Shown: one piece after another, positions 1-7,307 of the stretch
Position numbering within the stretch: position 1 is the stretch's first letter
Layout: every line of letters begins with the position of its first letter
NCBI GenBank assembly: GCA_016293065.1
Contig: JAEDEY010000084.1
Span: 1 to 9,095, forward strand
Length of the DNA stretch: 9,095 nucleotides
Source: Bacteroidales bacterium
GTDB taxonomy: Bacteria; Bacteroidota; Bacteroidia; Bacteroidales; UBA3663
Reading direction: 5' to 3'
Notes under the pieces: model-generated
Told to the model about the DNA's origin: nothing
Database searches by the model: none
Seen by the model: the letters and a program-made list of their open reading frames with translations, nothing else
Position numbers and translations under genes: made by a program

Positions 1-1
1 C

Positions 2-1264
2 TGGATGGACTTCTTGAAGATTCGTGCTTCTTGGGGTCAGAACGGTAACAACTCTATTGCTAAGTATCAGTATCTTGCTACAATCGCTCAGTCTGGTTCG
101 GCTGGTGATAGCGGTTACAAGTTCAGCGATGACTATGGTTTCACTCTTACTGGTAAACCTAATGTAGGTGCTTATGCAAATATCGTACCTAATCCTGATG
201 TGACTTGGGAGACTTCAGAACAGCTCGACCTCGGTTTCGATGCTCGTTTCCTTGACAGCCGTCTCGGTTTGAGCTTTGACTGGTATAAGAAGACTACTAA
301 GGACTGGCTCATCGTAGCTCCACGTATCGCCATTGAGGGTACTAACCCTGCATATATCAATGGTGGTGACGTAGAGAACAAGGGTATTGAAATCGGCTTC
401 ACTTGGAATGACAGAATTGGTAAGGACTTCTCTTACAATGCAAGCGTAAACATCGCAACAAACAAGAATGAGGTAACACGTATCGCTAACGAGAACGGCT
501 ACATCAATGGTACTGGCGGTGTTCTCTCACAGGGTACTGAGTACATCTACCGTGCTGAGGTTGGTAAGCCAATCGGTTACTTCTTCGGTATGTCATACAG
601 TGGAATCTGGCAGAATCAGGAGCAGATCGACGCTGCACGCGCTGCAGGCAAGGCTGTTCTCGACAACGCTCAGCCAGGCGACTGTATCTGGGATGACTAC
701 AATGGCGATGGCGTTATCCAGTATTCAGAAGGTGCTGCTTGCGACCGTCATGAGATCGGTAATCCTAACCCAGACGTAACTCTCGGTGTTAACCTCGGTT
801 TCAACTGGAAGGGTCTTGACTTCGCTGTAAATGGTGCAGGTGCATTCGGTCAGCAGATCATGCGTTCATACCGTTCATTCGGTGACTCTTGGTGGCACAA
901 CTACGACACAACCATCTTTGATCGCTGGCATGGTGAGGGTACATCAAATACCCAGCCACGTATCTCTGGTACAGGTCATAACAATACCCTCTGGGTTTCT
1001 AACCGCTACATGGAGGATGCAGACTACTTCAAGATCAAGGCTGTAACTCTCGGTTACGACTTCACAAAGATTTGGAAGAAGTGTCCTCTCCAGCAGCTCC
1101 GTCTCTATGTACAGGCTCAGAACCTCTACACATTCACAAGCTACACTGGTCTCGATCCTGAGGTTGGTTCAGCAGGTGGTGCCGACAACTGGGCTTCTGG
1201 TATTGACCTCGGTCTTTATCCACCATCTCGTACATATCTCGTAGGTGTTAACATTAAATTTTAA
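2..1264 (+). CDS. SusC-family TonB-dependent receptor, C-terminal part (5' end outside the window)
   Basis: This is the C-terminal 420 residues of an outer-membrane SusC-type transporter, which imports oligosaccharides captured by its SusD partner using energy passed on by TonB-ExbBD. Only beta-barrel is present; the signal peptide, carboxypeptidase-like domain, TonB box and plug lie upstream of the window. The frame is open from base 2 (a Trp codon), and the ATG at 5 is an internal Met, not a start. Family signatures, numbered from that Met, are NPDVTWETSEQLDLGFD (63-79), GDVENKGIEI (121-130), a DYNGDG loop (231-236), IGNPNPD (251-257), a YFKIKAVTLGYDF stretch (341-353) and the aromatic C-terminal strand ending in Phe. 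Typical SusC proteins have about 1000 residues, so about 40% is visible. An unusual Cys pair (227 and 246) flanks the DYNGDG loop. The SusD gene starts 12 bases downstream. Family assignment is very secure; the substrate is unknown. Confidence 0.96.
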   Translation, partial: WMDFLKIRASWGQNGNNSIAKYQYLATIAQSGSAGDSGYKFSDDYGFTLTGKPNVGAYANIVPNPDVTWETSEQLDLGFDARFLDSRLGLSFDWYKKTTKDWLIVAPRIAIEGTNPAYINGGDVENKGIEIGFTWNDRIGKDFSYNASVNIATNKNEVTRIANENGYINGTGGVLSQGTEYIYRAEVGKPIGYFFGMSYSGIWQNQEQIDAARAAGKAVLDNAQPGDCIWDDYNGDGVIQYSEGAACDRHEIGNPNPDVTLGVNLGFNWKGLDFAVNGAGAFGQQIMRSYRSFGDSWWHNYDTTIFDRWHGEGTSNTQPRISGTGHNNTLWVSNRYMEDADYFKIKAVTLGYDFTKIWKKCPLQQLRLYVQAQNLYTFTSYTGLDPEVGSAGGADNWASGIDLGLYPPSRTYLVGVNIKF

Positions 1265-1276
1265 TACGAAAAAGTT

Positions 1277-3187
1277 ATGAAGAAATATATTTTTTCAGCT
1301 ATAGCTGTTTGTTCAGCTACTATATTTGCTTCTTGCGATGACATGTTGGACACCGATCCACGTGTTACCGACGCAACATCGGCTACCTTCCCAGGTAAGA
1401 TCGCTGATGTAGAGGCTTTGAATACTGCCACCTACAGTATTATGAATACAATGGGTGGAGGCGATGCAGATAATCAGCACCCATTCTATTGGTGGGAAGT
1501 AATGTCTGACAACTGCTACGGCTCTGGTGGTCTGCAGGACAACAAGGTTAAGTCGTTGCATCACCTCGTTCAGATGAATTCTAACCAGTATGAGCAGCCA
1601 TTCGTTCTCCTTTACGGTGGTATCAACCGCGCCAACAACCAGATTGAGACAATCGACAATGTTGACTGGAAAGGTAATGAGGCTAAGCGCAACCAGCTTC
1701 TTGGTGAGGGTTACTTCATGCGTGGTCTCTACACTCTCTGGCTCACTCAGCTCTATGGCGATGTGCCATTGATTACTGCTACCCTGATCACCGAAGAGAT
1801 GAAGGCTCAGGTAAGTGCAGAGGAGGTTATCTATCCTCAGATTCTCTCAGACTTCGTGTCTGGTATGAATCTTATGAGCACTGAGAAGAGTTCGGGTCAC
1901 GCTAACAAGTATGTTGCAGAGGCATTCATGGCTCGTGCTTATATGTTCTGGGCAGGTTTCTATAAGAAGGTTGCTGACCTTTCTACAGGTTCAGCTCCTG
2001 CTATCAACCTCGTTGAGCAGGAGGGTTGTACTGCAGCTTCTCTTTCTCAGGCCGATGTAGTAAGCGCACTTAGAGATATTGTTTCTTCTGGTGCTTACGA
2101 GCTTCTCGAAGACTACCGTTCACTCTGGCAGTACTCTAACAGCTATGTATGGGACGAGACTCAGAAGGCTCTCGAGACTGGTGAGGGTCATGCGTTTAAG
2201 TTCATTGCTGACATGAAGCGTGAGAACTGCTTCGACCAGCCTGGCATGGGTAATGGTAACAAGGAGGAACTCTTCCAGATTCAGTTCATGAACGCTTCTA
2301 AATGGAATATTGATCAAAAGGGTCCATACTCTAGTGCTCGTATGTATTGCAACTATCTGTCAGTATTCTGGGCTCTTCGTGTAAATGGCAACAATGGTAA
2401 CCGCGATTATACATATCCATTTACTCAGGGTTGGGGACAGGGTACTCCTTCAAACAATATCTGGGACGACTGGACAATTGCTGAGAACGAAGGTGGCTAC
2501 ACCGATATCCGTAAGCTCGGTTCTTTGATCGACGGTGTAACTGAGAACAAGGAAATCAACTATGATTTCGTAAAGGACTGCTGCGAGGCATCTGGTTTTG
2601 GCGTAAAGAAGTACAATGGCGTTACAGTTGATGCTCTGACTGGTGATACTCCTTGGTGGAACTATGCCGGTGGTGAGAGCTTCAAGGGTACACTTGATAA
2701 CCCAATGCAGGGTGAGCATTTCGAGGACTTCTACCTCATGCGTTATGCCGACGTTCTCCTGATGCTCTCTGAGATGACAGGTGACGCTCAGTTCATGAAC
2801 CAGGTTCAGAGACGTGCAGGTGTTCCTGAGACTGCTTATTCATTGAAGGAACTTCAGAACCAGCGTCGCTGGGAGTTCGCATTCGAAGGTCTCCGCTTCA
2901 ACGATATGCGTCGTTGGTCTGGTATTGACGGTGGCGAGTCTTGCTACGCAGCTAAGGCTCTCCAGGCACAGGCTGGTAAGCAGATGGTAGTCAAGGGTAA
3001 TGTTGCCAGCAAGACTGCCATGAAGCACATGACTTGCTCTTGGGCTAAGCGTTATGCTGATACAAACGGTTTCGTAGCTAAGCCACAGTCACAGATCACG
3101 CTTATGAATGGAAACCTCATTCAGAACCCAGGTTGGGATGAGAATACTCCAGAGGCAGAGAAATCTTATGTTGATCTCTATAATTAA
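1277..3187 (+). CDS. SusD-family outer-membrane glycan-binding lipoprotein (RagB/SusD)
   Basis: This 636-residue lipoprotein should form the lid over the SusC barrel and bind the glycan at the cell surface. A lipoprotein signal peptide ends in FAS-Cys20, and the following DDMLD is acidic, as in Bacteroidetes surface-export signals. SusD hallmarks are GEGYFMRGLYTLWLTQLYGDVPL beginning near residue 143 (the TPR-like helix followed by LYGDVPL), RYADVLLMLSEM (489-500), an RRAGVPE segment (512-518) and RRWEFAFEGLRFNDMRRW (530-547), all in the usual order. Length is at the upper end of the normal 500-650 range. Aromatic residues are plentiful (for example WW at 72-73 and 460-461) and could contribute to sugar stacking, but which ones bind is not visible. 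The start is chosen because the signal peptide begins right there, 12 bases after the SusC stop, indicating co-transcription. The mature protein holds about eight cysteines, which is many for this family. Family call very secure, glycan unknown. Confidence 0.97.
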   Translation: MKKYIFSAIAVCSATIFASCDDMLDTDPRVTDATSATFPGKIADVEALNTATYSIMNTMGGGDADNQHPFYWWEVMSDNCYGSGGLQDNKVKSLHHLVQMNSNQYEQPFVLLYGGINRANNQIETIDNVDWKGNEAKRNQLLGEGYFMRGLYTLWLTQLYGDVPLITATLITEEMKAQVSAEEVIYPQILSDFVSGMNLMSTEKSSGHANKYVAEAFMARAYMFWAGFYKKVADLSTGSAPAINLVEQEGCTAASLSQADVVSALRDIVSSGAYELLEDYRSLWQYSNSYVWDETQKALETGEGHAFKFIADMKRENCFDQPGMGNGNKEELFQIQFMNASKWNIDQKGPYSSARMYCNYLSVFWALRVNGNNGNRDYTYPFTQGWGQGTPSNNIWDDWTIAENEGGYTDIRKLGSLIDGVTENKEINYDFVKDCCEASGFGVKKYNGVTVDALTGDTPWWNYAGGESFKGTLDNPMQGEHFEDFYLMRYADVLLMLSEMTGDAQFMNQVQRRAGVPETAYSLKELQNQRRWEFAFEGLRFNDMRRWSGIDGGESCYAAKALQAQAGKQMVVKGNVASKTAMKHMTCSWAKRYADTNGFVAKPQSQITLMNGNLIQNPGWDENTPEAEKSYVDLYN

Positions 3188-3207
3188 TTAATAATAGAAT
3201 TCAGAAT

Positions 3208-3945
3208 ATGAAAAAGATATTTTTGTTTTTTGCAGCGGTATTCCTCCTTTTCGCCTGCGATCCTATCACCGAGGAAATAAAGAATGGCGGAAACATTACT
3301 GCTGATGAGCTTAAGGCCATGTCTTCTGTCACTGTTGATTTGGCTGACAATGGCCAAAATGGAAATGTAATCACCTGCACTACTTCTGCTGCAGTGAATG
3401 CAAAGTGGAATATTGGCGGCAAGGAGTTTGTCGGAAACTATGCTACCAAGAAGATGAAGCTTGGCGAACATAATGTCACTCTTACAGGTCTCTGTGCTGA
3501 TGGTACTATCGTTACTGCTGAATTCCCTGTTACTTGCTCGGTTATCACTGATCCTCTCCAGCGCTTCTATATCTATGGTGAGCCAGGTTCAGGTCAGGAG
3601 CCATTCTCTCCAGGTGCTTGGGATGCTGCTGCAATGCGTTTCAGCGACAACGAAGGTAAGCACCTTCCATTCCTCTCAGACGAAGTATATTGGGGCTTCA
3701 AGACCCTTATCTTCGACCTCTCTGACGTTAGTGACGATTGTGCTGGACGTATCATGAACGGTTGGTGGAGTGCCCGCTATGATGGTGATACAGATGTTCA
3801 TTGGACAAATGGTCTGTGGGAGCTTCCTCTCACCGAGGCTATTGCCAAGGATTGTGCACGCGGTAACGGTGGTAGTGGTAAGGACCTCGACATCATGGTT
3901 ACTTCTGGTAGCATGACTGTAAACGCTATCTACTATGAGGAATAA
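3208..3945 (+). CDS. Short lipoprotein in SusE position, probable surface glycan-binding protein with PKD-like domain
   Basis: This 245-residue lipoprotein closes the Sus operon, 20 bases after susD, where surface glycan-binding proteins usually lie. The signal peptide ends in LFA-Cys17, followed by DPITEE, whose acidic residues suggest export to the cell surface. Residues about 38-110 look like a PKD/Ig-like beta domain (AKWNIGGKEF at 65-74, then GEHNVTLTGL at 86-95). Residues about 119-244 form a second unit, opening with FYIYGEPGSG and containing a Trp-rich core (NGWWSARYDGD at 184-194, VHWTNGLWELPL at 197-208) and the final strand TVNAIYYEE. This resembles a galactose-binding-like or lectin-type beta-sandwich, and the exposed Trp residues could bind sugar; that is inference. 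It is smaller than the usual SusE/SusF proteins, which carry several tandem starch-binding modules. It could instead be a structural accessory protein. A terminator follows 29 bases after the stop. Confidence 0.82.
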   Translation: MKKIFLFFAAVFLLFACDPITEEIKNGGNITADELKAMSSVTVDLADNGQNGNVITCTTSAAVNAKWNIGGKEFVGNYATKKMKLGEHNVTLTGLCADGTIVTAEFPVTCSVITDPLQRFYIYGEPGSGQEPFSPGAWDAAAMRFSDNEGKHLPFLSDEVYWGFKTLIFDLSDVSDDCAGRIMNGWWSARYDGDTDVHWTNGLWELPLTEAIAKDCARGNGGSGKDLDIMVTSGSMTVNAIYYEE

Positions 3946-3974
3946 TCTTTCCTTATAGAAATAATACAAATTAC

Positions 3975-4006
3975 GGTTGGCTCATTCTTTGAGCCAACCA
4001 TTTTTC
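3975..4006 (+). terminator. Intrinsic terminator of the Sus operon
   Basis: A perfect 9-bp inverted repeat (GGTTGGCTC at 3975-3983 and GAGCCAACC at 3991-3999) encloses a 7-base loop and is followed by A and five T residues. It lies 29 bases after the stop of the SusE-position gene, so it should end the SusC-SusD-lipoprotein transcript. It also ends only 9 bases before the next start codon at 4016, so it must either sit in that gene's leader or lie close to its promoter. Confidence 0.9.
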
Positions 4007-4015
4007 ATTGTAAGA

Positions 4016-5755
4016 ATGGCAAATAAGAAAACACTCTATATGGTTTCTCTCTATGGAAGTCTTTTGGCTTTCATAGCATTTGTTGTATATATACTATTTA
4101 ATAATCAGGAAGTATTATATACGGCACACGACCGTTCGGAACTCCTCTATGGCGTCACCTTCTTCACCCGAATAATGTCACAACCATTTGCAGCGTTGCA
4201 ATATGTTGGAGGCTGGCTGACACAATTTTTATATTATCCTGCCTTAGGTGCGTCGATGCTGGTAGCCATTTGGGTACTTATCTTTATTGTCGGCATAAAA
4301 GCGTTCCAATTGAAAGGTGGTTCCTCGGCATTGATGCTTCTGCCTGTGGCTTGCCTTCTTACATCAGTAGTTGATTTAGGCTATTGGATTTATTTCTTTA
4401 CCATAAGAGGCTATTGGTTCTCACAGTCGGTGGGACTGTTGCTAATGTTGCTCCTGCTGTGGTTTGCTCGTGCCACCCCTCGCAAATGGCATTTCGTCTG
4501 GTATATTTCAGGATTTATCCTCTATCCTTTGTTAGGATGGTTTGCCTTGCTGTTCGTGCTCTGCTTGGCATTGACAGAAAAGCCTTCATGGCAAGAGATT
4601 GTTTGTTTCCTCATTCTCGTCTCTACAGCGGATATATGGCATAGTCTTGCTTATTCAAACATGAAATTAGAGGATGTGACTATGGCAGGATTTCCTCGTT
4701 TTGCCACTCCGTCCGACGTAAGTACACGACTATCTGTTCCTTTCTGGATTATGGCAAGTGTCATTGTGCTTATTCCACTTACCAAAAGATTCCTTGACAA
4801 ATGGTTTGTTCCAGCATTGTGTGTTGTAGCCAGTATCACATTTACATCTACGTTTATGTTCAGCGACGAGAACTATATCAACGAGATGCGTATGACGCGC
4901 AGTGCAGAGGCAAACAACTGGAGGGAGGTTGTGACAATTGCCGAAACGGCCAAACGTCCTACCATTTCGATGATCATGCTCAAGAATGTAGCTCTTATGC
5001 ACGAAGGCACTTTGCTCGAACGTTCTTTCCCGATGGGTAATGAGGCTTACAACAAATTCGATCCGGATTCTGTTCATGTCAGTTTCCTTGAAATAGCGGC
5101 ACCCGTGACATATTACAACTATGGTATGCTCAACGAGGCATTCCGACTTAGTTTCGAATGTGCTGTCCAGGCAGGTTTCTCTCCCGCCTATCTAAAGATG
5201 CTTGCACGATGTGCCCATGCCAATGGCGAGGATAATCTTGCCAATCGTTATATTGAGCAGCTCCATCGTCATCCATTCTACAAAGACTGGCAACCAGAAA
5301 AGGTGTCGGAAAAGATAAAAGAACTGCATAATGCCTATCCGGATGAGATAACAGGTGTGGAGAGCAGCGATGGATATATAGTCACCAGCATCAGTCTTTG
5401 GTATGATTCGGATAGTAAGTTGGCATCCGAGCAGGCATTGTTTTTTTCTATGATGCGAAGGGATTCAAAGCGTTTCTGGGCTTCGTTCCGAAAGTTCGTC
5501 AAGACGCACATGGGCGAGGAATTCCCTATACCTGTTGCCGAGGCATATATAATGTATATGGACAAGGCTCCAGAAAATAAAAAGGTGATAATACCTGTCA
5601 GTGAAACCCTTTATGAACGATATAAGCAATTCTGGGCTTCTCTCGAAAACAATGTAAAGTCGGGATTGGACCGAGAAGCTGTTGCCGAGAAGATGCGCCA
5701 CGATTATGGCGATACCTATTGGTATTATAACATTTTCAGCCGAAGAGTTTATTAA
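4016..5755 (+). CDS. DUF6057-like polytopic membrane protein with helical C-terminal domain (copy A)
   Basis: This 579-residue protein has an N-terminal membrane half and a soluble C-terminal half. About eight hydrophobic segments are visible (roughly 8-28, 68-95, 104-130, 136-150, 158-186, 192-206, 242-259 and 262-282). Residues 283-579 are helix-rich and TPR-like (for example YYNYGMLNEAFRLSFE at 366-381, and ANRYIEQLHRHPFYKDW at 409-425) and end with YGDTYWYY (564-571). It is a divergent paralogue of the - strand protein at 7308-9062, sharing PF-x-x-LQYVGG-x-LTQF (57-71), the YY-x-x-GM-x-N and FYKDW blocks and the C-terminal motif. I name it DUF6057-like from remembered family features; no function is established. 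The ATG at 4016 is chosen because the longer frame starting at 3977 would translate the terminator stem, whereas MANKKTLYMV leads straight into the first membrane helix. The haem-motif lipoprotein gene follows after 37 bases, probably in the same operon. Confidence 0.8.
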   Translation: MANKKTLYMVSLYGSLLAFIAFVVYILFNNQEVLYTAHDRSELLYGVTFFTRIMSQPFAALQYVGGWLTQFLYYPALGASMLVAIWVLIFIVGIKAFQLKGGSSALMLLPVACLLTSVVDLGYWIYFFTIRGYWFSQSVGLLLMLLLLWFARATPRKWHFVWYISGFILYPLLGWFALLFVLCLALTEKPSWQEIVCFLILVSTADIWHSLAYSNMKLEDVTMAGFPRFATPSDVSTRLSVPFWIMASVIVLIPLTKRFLDKWFVPALCVVASITFTSTFMFSDENYINEMRMTRSAEANNWREVVTIAETAKRPTISMIMLKNVALMHEGTLLERSFPMGNEAYNKFDPDSVHVSFLEIAAPVTYYNYGMLNEAFRLSFECAVQAGFSPAYLKMLARCAHANGEDNLANRYIEQLHRHPFYKDWQPEKVSEKIKELHNAYPDEITGVESSDGYIVTSISLWYDSDSKLASEQALFFSMMRRDSKRFWASFRKFVKTHMGEEFPIPVAEAYIMYMDKAPENKKVIIPVSETLYERYKQFWASLENNVKSGLDREAVAEKMRHDYGDTYWYYNIFSRRVY

Positions 5756-5792
5756 TATCGCTAACGAAGTTTTTTTATCAATTAAGCACTTT

Positions 5793-7280
5793 ATGAAAAG
5801 AAACATCCTCTCCTGTTGTCAGATATTGGCTGTTGCCTTGCTTCTGTTGTCGTCGTGTGTAAGTCATCCCGATGTACCGTCTGAAAGCAAGAAGACTGAT
5901 AGTCTGCCAGCCATCTATCCTGACTATTGCGATGTCACCATTCCATATAATATAGCTCCTCTCAATTTCATGCTTCCAGCGGCTGAGTATAGTGCATGTG
6001 TGGCTCGGTTCACGACTCCCGATGGCAAGCAGCAGACCTATGGCAAGGGTGTCAAGGTGCTGATTGCCGACGACGAATGGCGCGAGATGCTTGAAGGCGC
6101 GAAGGGAAAATCTATCATGGTGGAGGTTTGGGGCGAAAAGCAAGGGCAATGGCTCGCGTTCAGTCCGTTCGAACTGCATGTGGCAGCCGATCCTATCGAC
6201 GAGTATCTCTCTTATCGTCTAATCGAACCTACCTATGTGGCATGGAGCTATATGTCGATTGCCCAGCGAAATGTCACCAACTTTGACGAGAACGAGATCT
6301 TCAACAATGCCATCACCTGCAACAATCGCGAGAAAGGCCAGTGTATCAACTGCCACAGCTATCAGAACTACAAGACCGACAATATGCTCTTCCATGTGCG
6401 TCTGTCGAACAGCGGAACGGTACTGGTCAACGATGGCAAGGTGTCGAAGGTCAATCTTAAGCGCGACTATACCATCTCTTCGGGTGTCTATCCTTCATGG
6501 CATCCCACTGAAAAGCTGATCGCTTTCTCGACGAACCTGACTCGTCAGGCATTCCATACTGCCAATAGCAACAAGATTGAGGTCTATGACCTTGAGAGCG
6601 ACATGATACTCTATGACATCGAGAAAGACTCGGTGATAGTGGTAAGCAACGACCCAGAACTCCTTGAGGTCTATCCGACATGGTCGCCCGATGGCCAATA
6701 CCTCTATTACTGCAAGTCGGTGCCTTTGCCTGAAGAGATGCGCGACAAGGATATCCGAACCACCTATCCCAAGATACAATATAATCTCTATCGCAAGTCG
6801 TTTGACGCCGAAGGTCTAAGGTTCGGCGAGGAGGAACTGGTGTATGATGCAGCTTCGCTCGACAAGAGTGCCACTTTGCCTCGTATCAGCCCCGACGGCC
6901 ATTATCTGCTGTTTGCACAGGGACATTATGGATGTTTCCATAGCCGACACAGCGAAGCCGACATCGAGTGCATAGGGATCGATGATGAGGCTTCGGAGAA
7001 CATCGATATTCGGGGCGTGAACAGCGACGGCTTTTCCGAGAGCTATCCTTCATGGTCGAGCAATGGACGATGGATCATGTGTGCCAGCCGTCGCTATGAT
7101 GGTAACTACAGCCGTGTCTATTTCACATATTTCAATAATGGCAAGGCCGCAAAGGCTTTTCTCCTGCCACAGGCTGACCCAGAGAACAACACCTTCCTGC
7201 TGAAGAGCTACAATCGTCCGGAGTTCATGGTTGAACCTGTGACAATCAGTGTCGAAGAGTTCAGTCGCGTGTTCGACTGA
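5793..7280 (+). CDS. TolB/PD40-like beta-propeller lipoprotein with a single CXXCH haem-binding-type motif
   Basis: This 495-residue lipoprotein has a signal peptide ending in LSS-Cys22. Residues about 45-135 are a beta-rich region of unknown role. A cytochrome c-type CINCH motif follows (Cys184, Cys187, His188) with an extra Cys176 upstream. The rest is a propeller with PD40-like blades at YPSWHPTEKLIAFS (233-246), YPTWSPDGQYLYYC (294-307), LPRISPDGHYLLFA (362-375) and YPSWSSNGRWIMCAS (418-432). The end carries FLLPQADP (466-473) and SYNRPEF (472+10 to about 478), which I associate with a Bacteroidetes TolB-like family. The start is set at 5793 because the longer frame from 5682 runs inside the previous gene and would bury the signal peptide. 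The residues after Cys22 (VSHPDVPSE) are less acidic than in the Sus lipoproteins, which suggests it may face the periplasm. Function is unknown; haem binding or electron transfer next to the membrane partner is inference. Confidence 0.85.
   Translation: MKRNILSCCQILAVALLLLSSCVSHPDVPSESKKTDSLPAIYPDYCDVTIPYNIAPLNFMLPAAEYSACVARFTTPDGKQQTYGKGVKVLIADDEWREMLEGAKGKSIMVEVWGEKQGQWLAFSPFELHVAADPIDEYLSYRLIEPTYVAWSYMSIAQRNVTNFDENEIFNNAITCNNREKGQCINCHSYQNYKTDNMLFHVRLSNSGTVLVNDGKVSKVNLKRDYTISSGVYPSWHPTEKLIAFSTNLTRQAFHTANSNKIEVYDLESDMILYDIEKDSVIVVSNDPELLEVYPTWSPDGQYLYYCKSVPLPEEMRDKDIRTTYPKIQYNLYRKSFDAEGLRFGEEELVYDAASLDKSATLPRISPDGHYLLFAQGHYGCFHSRHSEADIECIGIDDEASENIDIRGVNSDGFSESYPSWSSNGRWIMCASRRYDGNYSRVYFTYFNNGKAAKAFLLPQADPENNTFLLKSYNRPEFMVEPVTISVEEFSRVFD
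6342..6356 (+). other. CXXCH haem c attachment-type motif in the propeller lipoprotein
   Basis: These bases encode Cys184-Ile-Asn-Cys187-His188, the pattern used for covalent haem c attachment by cytochrome c maturation systems. The protein carries a secretion signal, as such attachment requires. Only one such motif is present. Met198, ten residues after His188, is a possible sixth ligand, but which residue would serve cannot be told from sequence. The motif could instead bind a metal or form a disulphide. Confidence 0.65.
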
Positions 7281-7307
7281 TGCTGAGACGAGGCTCGCAC
7301 AAGAAAC

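Noticed and set aside
3984..3991. ATTCTTTG resembling the Bacteroidetes -7 promoter element (TAnnTTTG)
   Set aside because: It lies in the terminator loop, misses both first consensus bases and has no TTTG about 20 bases upstream.
3977..4015. Thirteen-residue N-terminal extension of membrane protein copy A from a TTG start
   Set aside because: It would begin inside the terminator stem and read through its loop and T tract. The ATG at 4016 leads directly into the first membrane helix.
5769..5776. T run after membrane protein copy A as a terminator
   Set aside because: No stable hairpin precedes the T run, and the next gene starts within about 20 bases, so co-transcription is more likely.
5682..5792. 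N-terminal extension of the propeller lipoprotein
   Set aside because: It overlaps the end of the preceding gene in another frame and would place about 37 residues before an obvious lipoprotein signal peptide starting at 5793.
5778..6179. 133-codon - strand open frame under the start of the propeller lipoprotein
   Set aside because: It is antisense to a well-supported gene, shows no recognisable domain, and its composition is that of a reverse shadow.
7281..7307. Bidirectional terminator between the convergent genes
   Set aside because: CGAGGCTCG is palindromic but leaves a one-base loop, and CTTAG/TTAAG pairs only weakly; there is no T tract on either strand.
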